From NCBI GenBank assembly GCA_950097015.1, contig CATNEN010000012.1:861501-925500 (forward strand): a DNA stretch of 64,000 bases, written 5' to 3'. The notes below the pieces were generated by a model. It worked only from the letters and a program-made list of their open reading frames with translations, made no database searches and was not told the origin of the DNA. This document shows positions 20,805 through 31,399 of this stretch, piece by piece (within the stretch, counting starts at the first letter, position 1; each line of letters opens with the position of its first letter). Position numbers and translations under genes: made by a program. The stretch is from Macrostomum hystrix. Lineage: Eukaryota > Platyhelminthes > Macrostomidae.

Positions 20805-22905
20805 ATGACCCTGTTAGACAGAGCTTCACCCTGTTAGACAAAGCTTCATCCTGTTAGACAGAGCTTCACCCTGTTAGACAAAGCTTCACAATGTTAGACA
20901 GAGCTTCACCCTGTTAGACAGAGCTTCACCCTGTTAGACAGAGCTTCACCCTGTTAGACAGAGCTTCACAATGTTAGACAGAGCTTCACAATGTTAGACA
21001 GAGCTTCACAATGTTAGACAGAGCTTCACCCTGTTAGACAAAGCTTCAACCTGTTAGACAGAGCTTCACCCTGTTAGACAGAGCTTCACAATGTTAGACA
21101 GAGCTTCACCCTGTTAGACAGAGCTTCACCCTGTTAGACAAAGCTTCACTCTGTTAGACAGAGCTTCACAATGTTAGACAGAGCTTCACAATGTTAGACA
21201 GAGCTTCACAATGTTAGACAGAGCTTCACAATGTTAGACAGAGCTTCACAATGTTAGACAGAGCTTCACCCTGTTAGACAGAGCTTCACAATGTTAGACA
21301 GAGCTTCACCCTGTTAGACAGAGCTTGACAATGTTAGACAGAGCTTCACAATGTTAGACAGAGCTTCACAATGTTAGACAGAGCTTGACAATGTTAGACA
21401 AAGCTTGACAATGTTAGACAAAGCTTGACCCTGTTAGACAGAGCTTCACAATTGTTAGACAGAGCTTCACAATGTTAGACAGAGCTTCACAATGTTAGAC
21501 AGAGCTTCACAATGTTAGACAGAGCTTCACAATGTTAGACAGAGCTTCACAATGTTAGACAAAGCTTGACCCTGTTAGACAGAGCTTCACAATGTTAGAC
21601 AGAGCTTCACAATGTTAGACAGAGCTTCACAATGTTAGACAGAGCTTCACAATGTTAGACAGAGCTTCACAATGTTAGACAGAGCTTCACAATGTTAGAC
21701 AGAGCTTCACAATGTTAGACAGAGCTTCACAATGTTAGACAGAGCTTCACAATGTTAGACAGAGCTTCACAATGTTAGACAGAGCTTGACAATGTTAGAC
21801 AGAGCTTCACAATGTTAGACAGAGCTTCACAATGTTAGACAGAGCTTCACAATGTTAGACAGAGCTTCACAATGTTAGACAGAGCTTCACAATGTTAGAC
21901 AGAGCTTCACAATGTTAGACAGAGCTTCACAATGTTAGACAAAGCTTGACCCTGTTAGACAGAGCTTCACAATGTTAGACAAAGCTTGACCCTGTTAGAC
22001 AGAGCTTCACAATGTTAGACAGAGCTTCACAATGTTAGACAGAGCTTGACAATGTTAGACAAAGCTTGACAATGTTAGACAAAGCTTGACCCTGTTAGAC
22101 AGAGCTTCACAATTGTTAGACAGAGCTTCACAATGTTAGACAGAGCTTCACAATGTTAGACAGAGCTTCACAATGTTAGACAGAGCTTCACAATGTTGGA
22201 CAGAGCTTCACAATGTTAGACAAAGCTTGACCCTGTTAGACAGAGCTTCACAATGTTAGACAGAGCTTCACAATGTTAGACAGAGCTTCACAATGTTAGA
22301 CAGAGCTTCACAATGTTAGACAGAGCTTCACAATGTTAGACAGAGCTTCACAATGTTAGACAGAGCTTCACAATGTTAGACAGAGCTTGACAATGTTAGA
22401 CAGAGCTTCACAATGTTAGACAGAGCTTCACAATGTTAGACAGAGCTTCACAATGTTAGACAGAGCTTCACAATGTTAGACAGAGCTTCACAATGTTAGA
22501 CAGAGCTTTACAATGTTAGACAGAGCTTCACAATGTTAGACAAAGCTTCACAATGTTAGACAGAGCTTCACAATGTTAGACAGAGCTTCACAATGTTAGA
22601 CAGAGCTTCACCCTGTTAGACAGAGCTTCACAATGTTAGACAGAGCTTCACAATGTTAGACAAAGCTTGACCCTGTTAGACAGAGCTTCACAATGTTAGA
22701 CAGAGCTTCACAATGTTAGACAGAGCTTCACAATGTTAGACAGAGCTTCACAATGTTAGACAGAGCTTCACAATGTTAGACAGAGCTTCACCCTGTTAGA
22801 CAGAGCTTCACAATGTTAGACAGAGCTTCACAATGTTAGACAGAGCTTCACAATGTTAGACAGAGCTTCACAATGTTAGACAAAGCTTGACCCTGTTAGA
22901 CAGGC
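20805..22905. repeat. 20-bp minisatellite with about 661-bp higher-order period
   Basis: About 105 copies of GTTAGACAGAGCTTCACAAT. A unit with one extra T (CACAATTGTTAGAC) occurs at 21451 and again at 22112, 661 bp apart (33 units plus 1 bp), inside otherwise matching blocks. Many units carry AAGCTT. Confidence 0.97.
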
Positions 22906-23300
22906 TTCATACTGCAGTTCCATGGCAATGAATTCGAGTTTAACTTAGATTAAACAGAAACATATTATTGAATTGAATCGCACTGTGCCCACGGCTCATC
23001 AAAGCTTTAGTCATTTGTGCGCAGAAGTCGTTTCAATAGTTGCCCCAGAATCGATATCCTTCATCTAAATCTTCAATTCAGCATTATGCTTCGCAATAAA
23101 AATTCATCTGATTATAAGGATGCCTTCTTGTCTTCTGGGCTGAAAAAAAGCAGTCACTGGCAAAATCGAGAATTTCAGACACCAGCACCTCTTGGGCAAT
23201 CAGAGTGGAGCTGACTTGAGATTGAGGATGAGATCAGATGAGGTGGGATGACATGGACAGCTAGATGAGATGGAGGATGAGATTGTATGGGTTGATGAGA
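22906..23300. other. unique spacer, no gene seen
   Basis: AT-rich sequence followed by a GATGAGATG-rich lead-in to the next array. No gene evidence. Confidence 0.4.
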
Positions 23301-24555
23301 TTGTTGATAAAAAGAGACTGGAACTGAGACTGGAACTGAGACTGGAGCTGGGACTGGAAATGAGACTTGAACTGTGACCGGGGCTGAGACTGGAACTGAG
23401 ACAGGAAATGAGACTGGAACTGAGACTGGAGCTGGGACTGGAAATGAGACTTGAACTGTGACCGGGGCTGAGACTGGAACTGAGACTGGAGCTGAGACTG
23501 GAGCTGGATCTGGAGCTGGGACTGGAACTGAGACTGGAACTGAGACTGGAACTGAGACTGGAACTGAGACTGGAACTGAGACTGGAACTGAGACTGGAAC
23601 TGAGACTGGAACTGAGACTGGAACTGAGACTGGAACTGAGACTGGAACTGAGACTGGAGCTGAGACTGGAGCTGGATCTGGAGCTGGGACTGGAACTGAG
23701 ACTGGAACTGAGACTGGAACTGAGACTGGAACTGAGACTGGAACTGAGACTGGAACTGAGACTGGAACTGAGACAATGAGTCAGTAAGTGAGACTGTAAG
23801 TGAGACAACGAGTCAGAGACTGGGACTGGAACTGAGACTGAAAATGAGTCTGGAAATGAGACTGGAGCTGGGACTGGAAATGAGACTTGAACTGTGACCG
23901 GGGCCGAGACTGGAACTGAGACAGGAAATGAGACTGAAACTGAGACTGGAGCTGGGACTGGAAATGAGACTGGAACTGAGACTGAAAATGAGTCTGGAAA
24001 TGAGACTGGAGCTGGGACTGGAAATGAGACTTGAACTGTGACCGGGGCTGAGACTGGAGCTGTGACCGGAGCTGAGACTGGAGCTGGGACTGGAACTGAG
24101 GCTGAAAATGAGTTTGGAAATAAGACTGGAGCTGGGACTGGAACTGAGACTGGAGCTGAGACTGGAAATGAGACTGGAACTGAGACTGGAGCTGGGACTG
24201 GAACTGAGACTGAAAATGAGTTTGGAAATGAGACTGGAACTGAGACTGGAGCTGGGACTGGAACTGAGACTGAAAATGAGTTTGGAAATGAGACTGGAAC
24301 TGAGACTGGAGCTGGGACTGGAACTGAGACTGAAAATGAGTTTGGAAATGAGACTGGAACTGGGACTGGAAATGAGACTGGAACTGAGACTGGAGCTGAG
24401 ACTGGGAATGAGACTGTAACTGCGACTGTAAGTGAGACTGGAACTGAGGCTGGAACTGAGACTGAAAATGAGTCTGGAAATGAGACCGGAGCTGAGACTG
24501 GAACTGAGACAGGAAATGAGACTGGAACTGAGACTGGAACTGAGATTGGGTTTAA
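23300..24555. repeat. 12-bp GAACTGAGACTG array
   Basis: About 100 copies, with GAGCTGGGACTG and AAAATGAGTCTG variants arranged in longer blocks. Because 12 is a multiple of three, frames on both strands stay open (Thr-Glu-Thr-Gly on plus; Ser/Leu- or Gln/Phe-rich on minus). These are not taken as genes. Confidence 0.95.
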
Positions 24556-25108
24556 GGTGCTTCAATGCGAGAGTGACTTTGCAGGTGACTTTGGCTAGCT
24601 AGAAATCTAGACGGACTGTGAATAATTGCGAAATTAGAAGTTCACCAGATAAGCAATAAAAAGAGAATAAAAAGAAACAACTTCGAGATAACATTGCAAG
24701 TCTCCAAGTCAAAGGTACGAGGGGACCTGGCCAGGTGGCGAGAGTTCGGGTGGGGTGGGGCTCCCTGCCCAGTGACTCGACCCACGTGTTTTGTCGAGCG
24801 AATGAATGACTGCTCATTTGTTTCCAGCGAAAAGCTGAGACAGAATGAGAAGGTGAAAGAGAGACAGGCGGGTGATAGGCTGAGAGGCGAGTTGAAACTC
24901 GGTGTTTGACCTGCGCGGAGACCTGCACCCAGAGACGGGGAGAGAGCGAGTACAAATGTCATGTAGAAACTCGTAAAAATCCAGCAGCAAAACCAGTCAA
25001 TAGCAAGCTCAATTAGATATTCGTCTCTCGAGCAGCATTGCACCCCACCCTCCCCCCTTCGCAGTGAGTTGCCCAGCTCAAGTGCCCATTGAAACAACTG
25101 GAAAAGCA
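24556..25108 (+). promoter_or_regulatory. 5' flank / 5' UTR of tau-MAP gene
   Basis: G/C-rich stretch at 24720-24960 with GGGTGGGGTGGGGCT words. Just before the start codon a pyrimidine tract ends in CCCCCCTTCGCAG at 25063, a good 3' splice site, so the 5' UTR is probably spliced (cis, or trans if this lineage uses spliced leaders). The promoter itself cannot be pinpointed. Confidence 0.35.
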
Positions 25109-28100
25109 ATGTCTGAAGTAGCCGGATTCGGTCAGGACAGCCAGCAGGAGGACCTGCTCGGACTGGGCGCTCCGGCGCTCAACGCGGTGCCTCCTGCTGC
25201 GTCGGCGGAGGTCAACGTAGCCGACCTGCTCGGAGTCGGCAACGGCGAGACGCCATCGTCTAAGCAGGACAGCGACCCGTTTGACCTGCTGGCCAATGTC
25301 AACGCGGAACCGTCGGCGCCAGGGGCAGCGCCGCCGAATGCTCAGCAGCAGCTGCTGATGGAGGATTTTCTAAATGCGCCTGCACCCGATTTGGTTCCTA
25401 CAAGACGTGAGATTGGCCCTGAAGCCGCTCCTGAAGCCGCTCCTGAAGCCGCTCCTGAAGCCGCTCCTGAGGCCGCTCCTGAAGCCGCTCCTGAAGAAGT
25501 TCCAGTCGAAGCTTCAACAGCCGCGCCCGCAGTCACTCCAGTGTCCAAAGGCACCGCTAAATCGCCCAACAAATCTCCCGCGAAATCTCCCGCGAAATCC
25601 CCGTCGAAATCGCCCGCTAAAGCGCCGGCGAAATCGCCTACGAAGGCGCCGCTGGCCAAGTCTTCGGCCATACCGCGTGCCCAGCCTCCGCCAGCCTCCG
25701 ATCGGTGGGCCAAGAAGTCGCCAAAAGCACCAGACGCTGCGACCACAAGCGGCGAAAAGAAGAACGGCAAATCGCCGACTGACGCGTCCGCCTCTGCCGA
25801 CGCTGCGGTGAAGCTGCGCAAGAAGCCAGCAGCTCCGTCGACAACGACAGCGGCTACGGCGAAGGCTTCGCCAAGGCCGGCTTCGTCTGCGGCCGCCACT
25901 GGTACCGGAACCGGTGTCACCGCCGCCGCCAAGCCCAAGCCTTCGTCGGCGACAACGGCCACGACTAGCAGCCCGGCAAAGCGGGCGACGGCTGCGACTC
26001 GACCGGCGTCGACCGCGGCCGCCATCGGGTCGCCGGCTAAGTCGGCGGCTCGGCCGGCTTCGACGCTGCACTCGACAACAGCTGGCGGCAGGCAGCACAT
26101 CAGGGCCAGCACTGAGCCGGCCACGAAAGCTGCGGCTCGTGAGTTCCGCACGGAGTGTCCAACCTGCTGACTCGCCATCCTTTTTGACAAATAAACGGCT
26201 CCTAGAAAATGCTTCAAAGGCTTCTCTTCATCCCAATATTCAGTCGAATCATTCTACTTGAAAAAAATTAACTCACTCCCTGTTATGGATTCTGACAAGG
26301 TCATTGTGGGAGTCAGTTGGATATTGGGAAGCGAAGGAGAGGAAGGCAAGATTAGATGCACCGGGGTTCGACTGTTCGGGACTGGAATTATTTTCTATCG
26401 CCGTTGCAGCTCCCCTCAGCTGTCTCGCATGTACTTTTACCACACCCCTATATTAGGCCTTCCCGATTGATTCTGTAACTAGAATAAGTACATGAAAATG
26501 ATTGCACTTTTAAATATCCCACAGGACCAGCCAGGCCCGTCAGCACTTCACTATCGGTGAGCCCCCGCATTCGCTTCCTTATGAATGAACAGTCTTTTTT
26601 AAAATAACTGATTTATAACTGACTGCCTTCCCGCTGGACTTGCAGGCTTCCGCTGACTCCGGTAAGTGATCTAATTCAACTGTTTGACTGCGGATTCCTC
26701 TCAAGATAACCGCGAGTCGGGTGCATGGTTGCCTCATTGCTAGAAGGTTGTCGGGTGCATGGTTGCCTCATTGCTAGAAGGTTGTCGGGTGCATGGTTGC
26801 CTCATTGCTAGAAGGTTGTCGGGTGCATGGTTGCCTCATTGCTAGAAGGTTGTCGGGTGCATGGTTGCCTCATTGCTAGAAGGTTGTCGGGTGCATGGTT
26901 GCCTCATTGCTAGAAGGTTGTCGGGTGCATGGTTGCCTCATTGCTAGAAGGTTGTCGGGTGCATGGTTGCCTCATTGCTAGAAGGCTGTTGGGTGCATGG
27001 TTGCCTCATTGCTAGAAGGCTGTTGGGTGCATGGTTGCCTCATTGCTAGAAGGTTGTCGGGTGCATGGTTGCCTCATTGCTAGAAGGTTGTCGGGTGCAT
27101 GGTTGCCTCATTGCTAGAAGGTTGTCGGGTGCATGGTTGCCTCATTGCTAGAAGGTTGTCGGGTGCATGGTTGCCTCATTGCTAGAAGGTTGTCGGGTGC
27201 ATGGTTGCCTCATTGCTAGAAGGTTGTCGGGTGCATGGTTGCCTCATTGCTAGAAGGCTGTTGGGTGCATGGTTGCCTCATTGCTAGAAGGCTGTTGGGT
27301 GCATGGTTGCCTCATTGCTAGAAGGTTGTCGGGTGCATGGTTGCCTCATTGCTAGAAGGTTGTCGGTAGCATGGTTGCCTCATTGCTAGAAGGTTGTCGG
27401 GTGCATGGTTGCCTCATTGCTAGAAGGTTGTCGGGTGCATGGTTGCCTCATTGCTAGAAGGTTGTCGGTAGCATGGTTGCCTCATTGCTAGAAGGTTGTC
27501 GGGTGCATGGTTGCCTCATTGCTAGAAGGTTGTCGGGTGCATGGTTGCCTCATTGCTAGAAGACTGTCGGGTGCATGGTTGCCTCATTGCTAGAAGACTG
27601 TCGGTAGCATGGTTGCCTCATTGCTAGAAGGCTGTTGGGTGCATGGTTGCCTCATTGCTAGAAGGCTGTTGAGTGCATGGTTGCCTCATTGCTAGAAGAC
27701 TGTCGGGTGCATGGTTGCCTCATTGCTAGAAGGCTGTTGGGTGCATGGTTGCCTCATTGCTGGAAGACTGTTGGGTGCATGGTTGCCTCATTGCTGGAAG
27801 GTTGTCGGGTGCATGGTTGCCTCATTGCTAGAAGGTTGTCGGGTGCATGGTTGCCTCATTGCTGGAAGGTTGTCGGGTGCATGGTTGCCTCATTGCTAGA
27901 AGGTTGTCGGGTGCATGGTTGCCTCATTGCTAGAAGACTGTCGGGTGCATGGTTGCCTCATTGCTAGAAGACTGTCGGGTGCATGGTTGCCTCATTGCTA
28001 GAAGGCTGTTGGGTGCATGGTTGCCTCATTGCTAGAAGGCTGTTGAGTGCATGGTTGCCTCATTGCTAGAAGACTGTCGGGTGCATGGTTGCCTCATTGC

Positions 28101-31100
28101 TAGAAGGCTGTTGGGTGCATGGTTGCCTCATTGCTGGAAGACTGTTGGGTGCATGGTTGCCTCATTGCTGGAAGGTTGTCGGGTGCATGGTTGCCTCATT
28201 GCTAGAAGGTTGTCGGGTGCATGGTTGCCTCATTGCTGGAAGGTTGTCGGGTGCATGGTTGCCTCATTGCTAGAAGGTTGTCGGGTGCATGGTTGCCTCA
28301 TTGCTAGAAGACTGTCGGGTGCATGGTTGCCTCATTGCTAGAAGACTGTCGGGTGCATGGTTGCCTCATTGCTAGAAGGCTGTTGGGTGCATGGTTGCCT
28401 CATTGCTAGAAGGCTGTTGAGTGCATGGTTGCCTCATTGCTAGAAGACTGTCGGGTGCATGGTTGCCTCATTGCTAGAAGGCTGTTGGGTGCATGGTTGC
28501 CTCATTGCTGGAAGACTGTTGGGTGCATGGTTGCCTCATTGCTGGAAGGTTGTCGGGTGCATGGTTGCCTCATTGCTAGAAGGTTGTCGGGTGCATGGTT
28601 GCCTCATTGCTGGAAGGTTGTCGGGTGCATGGTTGCCTCATTGCTGGAAGGTTGTCGGGAGCATGACTGCCTCATTGCTAAGATTAAAATGCTCATTGCG
28701 TCAAACATTCCAGAGGCCAAGAAGAAGCTCGCCGCGGCTGCCGCAGCCCAGTCGAAGATCGGCTCGCTGGCTAACGCCGAGCACAAGCCAGGTGGCGGCG
28801 AGAAAAAGGTGAGCATTCGGCAAGCTAGCATCCTTTGCAAATTTTTCCAATTATCCAATTTACTTTGCCGAAGTATGCCTCTACGGAGTGCATAAATTCA
28901 GTTTGAAATTTAAATTTTTCTCTCATCTCGATTATTAAAACGCAGATCTTCAGCGCGAAGCCGGAGTGGAAGGTGCAATCGAAAATCGGCTCACTGGACA
29001 ATGCCAAGCACAAGCCGGGCGGTGGGGAAAAGAAGGTGCGAAAAATCTCTACTGGCTACTTGAGTAGTAGTGCGACGCGACTGTAAGGAAGATCCCGAAA
29101 ATTACGGAGCCTAAGATTTTATCCCTTGTATCCTAAATACTCTTCCTGCAGATAGAAAATAAAAAGTTGGAGTGGAATGTGACTTCCAAAATCGGCTCAA
29201 TGGACAACGCAAAGCACAAGCCGGGCGGCGGCGAAAAGAAGGTCAGTATGTCAGGATTTCAGGTGTCAGGATTTCAGGTGTCAGGATTTCAGGTGTCAGG
29301 ATGTCAGGTGTCAGGATTTCAGGTGTCAGGATGTCAGGTGTCAAGATTTCAGGTGTCAGGATTTCAGATGTCAGATGTCAGCTGTTGGACAGGCTGTTGC
29401 TACGAGGCTCTCATGCCCAACAACTTATCTCTCTCTCTCAGATACTAGAGCAGAAAGTTGAATGGAAGGCAGAGTCAAAGGTTGGGTCGCTGGAAAATGC
29501 CAAGCACCAGCCTGGCGGAGGTGACAAAAAGGTAAGTGCTGAATATAACTATAAAGTACTAGGAATCGCTCGCTTAAGCCCTGAAAGGTACACTTGGCCA
29601 GTTGAACAAACAGAGTTCGAATATCCGAAAAACTCGCTAGCGACGTTGCGTGGCTGTGTTCAGGCGCTGCGAAAAATTGTCTGGGGGAGTAAAAAAACTG
29701 CTTGGCATTTATACTGTTCACCCAGCACTGTTAACTCACAGAAAACGCATGTCTGTGATGTGATATCCTTTGTCTGAGTTTGAGTGCGCTTACATGTTCG
29801 TCTGCGCGTTCTTTTAGTTCTACAGATTTCCGGCATGCGAATCTGTGTTTAACTGCACTATTCCTCATTGTAACTGGCATTCAAAGTAGCGATCATAAAT
29901 ATTTAATTTATAAATGCAATTTGTTAAAACGAAAATTAATGCCACATTTTCACATTCCTGTGACACCTTTGTGACGACTTGGTTTGTAAAATAACAGCAA
30001 TTTATACGAGTTGGACATATGTGTGACATTGGAACTTTAAAGCAACCGCCTTGGTTGTACATTCAATGTTGATGCCTTCAATGTACATTCAATGTACATG
30101 CCTTCAATGTACATTCACCTTCAAAGTGGGCTGGGAGGCGCTACGTTTACGGCGCTAGCGAACAGCACCCTATGTACATTGAATGTACATAAGACGAGAG
30201 TGATTGAACGATTTCGTAGAGCTTAGCGTGTTTCTATTTTTATTAACACAAGATTCCCCGTCACTCCGCTAACCAATCAGATTCTAGACAGCAAAGTAGA
30301 GTGGAAGGCCAACTCAAAGATCGGCTCGCTGGACAATGCCAAGCATAAACCTGGCGGCGGCGAAAAAAAGGTAAGAAAAAAACTTATCTAAACTAGGCGT
30401 TTCAAATATCCCGCGACCCTCGGTTTGGATGAGACAAGGAAGAGATGAGATTAGGAATATATGAGACAGGGGGGTAGATAAGACAGCAGAGAGATAAGAC
30501 AGGGGAGAGATGAGACAGGGGAGAAAGCAGAGAAACATGACATAAGACATGAGAAAGCAGAGAGATAAGACATAGGAGACAGCCACCTACAATTAAAAAC
30601 GCTTTGATCCGGCACTGTTACCCCAGTTTCACCCTCCTATTTAGCCAGTTTCTCATAGAAAATCGATGTCCCTTATAAGTAAAGCCTCCCTCAATCGCGC
30701 TTCATCCAGATCTTCAGCGAGAAGCCGGAATGGCGAGCAGGATCAAAGATAGGCTCCCTGGAGACTGGCAGCCATTTGTCGGCCAACTCCATCGAAACGG
30801 CAGAGCGAGACGCGGAGGTCGGGGCAATGTTTTTTCAGCCTTTTTCGTTTGCCTTACATTGCCTCTAAGATATGAAAATATGTATGAAGATCAAAATCAA
30901 TTTCCCATCTTTAACAGATTCAGAGCGAACAAAAGCTCGCTGAAGTTGACACTGCTAATGTAAGTAACTTGTATTGACTCGCGTTTCTAATCACTTTTTC
31001 AACTCGTAATTACACACAGAGCGACACTCTCTTATTGGCTGTGCATTACTCCACAATTGGCTGCGGTTTCATCCCTTTAAGACTTTCTTTGCCTCGAGAC

Positions 31101-31389
31101 TCTAATTGGCTGGCTGTTATCGACCTAGCCCATTTCCACTTTGATCTGATTGGTTGTGGTTTCTTCGCCCAAATACTCGTAGTATCGTTTTCACTCTCCT
31201 ATTGGCCGTGACTGCCATCCACCTCACTCCCACTATTGTCTAATTGGTTGTCTGATTGTTTGTCGTTAGTTCTCCTTTCATCCTCTCCTTTCCTTCTGAC
31301 TTTGATTGGACGCTTGGAAGTGACCGATAGCCACAGAATTTATTTTTCCACTCCCCTGTAAAAACCAATTCCAGGAGTCCTGCAGCTGA
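25109..31389 (+). CDS. tau: tau/MAP2/MAP4-family microtubule-associated protein
   Basis: Binds and stabilises microtubules. Exons: 25109-26138, 26525-26556, 26646-26661, 28651-28808 (or from 28683), 28946-29035, 29152-29241, 29442-29531, 30281-30370, 30710-30817, 30918-30959 and probably 31375-31389 (ends ESCS, stop). All but the last exon are in phase, about 580 residues. Residues 1-340 are an acidic then Ala/Pro/Lys-rich projection region with (PEAA)n and many KSP/KAP motifs, typical targets of proline-directed kinases. Six repeats follow with the family signature KIGSxxNAxHKPGGGxKK; the sixth diverges after KIGSLE. ATG 25109 is chosen over an upstream GTG frame. If the last intron is not removed, the protein ends at 30977 (VSNLY). 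Tau is convergent with the SERBP1-like gene. Confidence 0.9.
26190..26195 (+). terminator. possible intronic polyadenylation signal AATAAA
   Basis: If the donor at 26139 is not used, the first coding exon reads on to a TGA at 26168-26170, and AATAAA follows 20 nt later. This would give a short mRNA for the projection domain without any microtubule-binding repeat. Confidence 0.4.
26646..26661 (+). CDS. tau: 16-nt microexon of tau-MAP gene
   Basis: CTTGCAG acceptor directly before, GTAAGT donor directly after. It encodes ASADS plus one nucleotide. Sixteen is not a multiple of three, so inclusion requires the upstream acceptor (28651) of the next exon; skipping requires the acceptor at 28683. 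Confidence 0.55.
26735..28670. repeat. 34-bp minisatellite with 374-bp higher-order period, in tau intron
   Basis: About 57 copies of GTGCATGGTTGCCTCATTGC plus TAGAAGGTTGTCGG. The right part (about 27600-28670) is built of three near-identical 374-bp blocks (11 units); matching positions are 27677, 28051 and 28425. The last unit runs into the first tubulin-repeat exon and resembles its 3' splice-site region. Confidence 0.95.
28651..28808 (+). CDS. tau: tau repeat 1 exon with two alternative acceptors
   Basis: Encodes IKMLIASNIPEAKKK, an Ala run, then QSKIGSLANAEHKPGGG and EKK. Acceptor A (GGAAG|GTTGTC, exon from 28651) lies in the last minisatellite unit and adds 32 nt; acceptor B (GCTAAG|ATTAAA) starts the exon at 28683. 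Each is in frame with only one microexon state (see 26646). Donor AAG|GTGAGC after 28808. Confidence 0.6.
28946..30817 (+). CDS. tau: tau repeats 2-6, one repeat per exon
   Basis: Repeats 2-5 occupy 28946-29035, 29152-29241, 29442-29531 and 30281-30370, each exactly 90 nt (30 codons) and phase 0 at both ends. Each starts with I(F/E/L) and ends PGGG(E/D)KK at the donor. Repeat 6 (30710-30817, 108 nt) begins like repeat 2 (IFSEKPEWRAGSKIGSLE) but lacks the HKPGGG end and continues as an acidic tail. Any of these exons could be skipped without a frameshift. Confidence 0.92.
29258..29375. repeat. 15-bp TCAGGATTTCAGGTG array in tau intron
   Basis: About 8 copies, starting only about 17 bp after the donor of repeat exon 3. 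Another array beginning next to a splice site. Confidence 0.85.
29532..30280. other. tau intron with TGTACATTCAATGT inverted motifs
   Basis: Unique intron. Between 30056 and 30192 the word GTACATTCAATGT occurs near the left and ACATTGAATGTACAT at the right, bracketing a GC-richer 60-bp core. It could be a small foldback element. Confidence 0.35.
30425..30590. repeat. degenerate GAGATAAGACAGGG repeat
   Basis: Loose tandem copies of GAGA(G)ATGAGACAGGG and GAGATAAGACA words in the intron before repeat 6. Confidence 0.6.
31020..31320. repeat. degenerate repeat with seven ATTGG words
   Basis: Diverged units of about 40-50 bp, each containing C/TNATTGGCTG or ATTGGTTG (ATTGG is CCAAT reversed) next to TTTCATCC or CACTC words. 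It lies in the last tau intron, or just past the gene if that intron is not used. Confidence 0.5.
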
Positions 31390-31399
31390 AAAGCTTCGC

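Noticed and set aside
20805-22905. CRISPR-like direct repeats
   Set aside because: Units are contiguous with no unique spacers, in an intron-containing animal genome; it is a minisatellite.
23200-24598. Ser-, Gln/Phe- and Thr/Glu-repeat frames on both strands
   Set aside because: All come from the 12-bp array; both strands and several frames are open equally.
25064-25108. GTG start extending the tau N-terminus by 15 codons
   Set aside because: Not an animal start codon; it coincides with a splice acceptor (TTCGCAG) and ATG 25109 follows.
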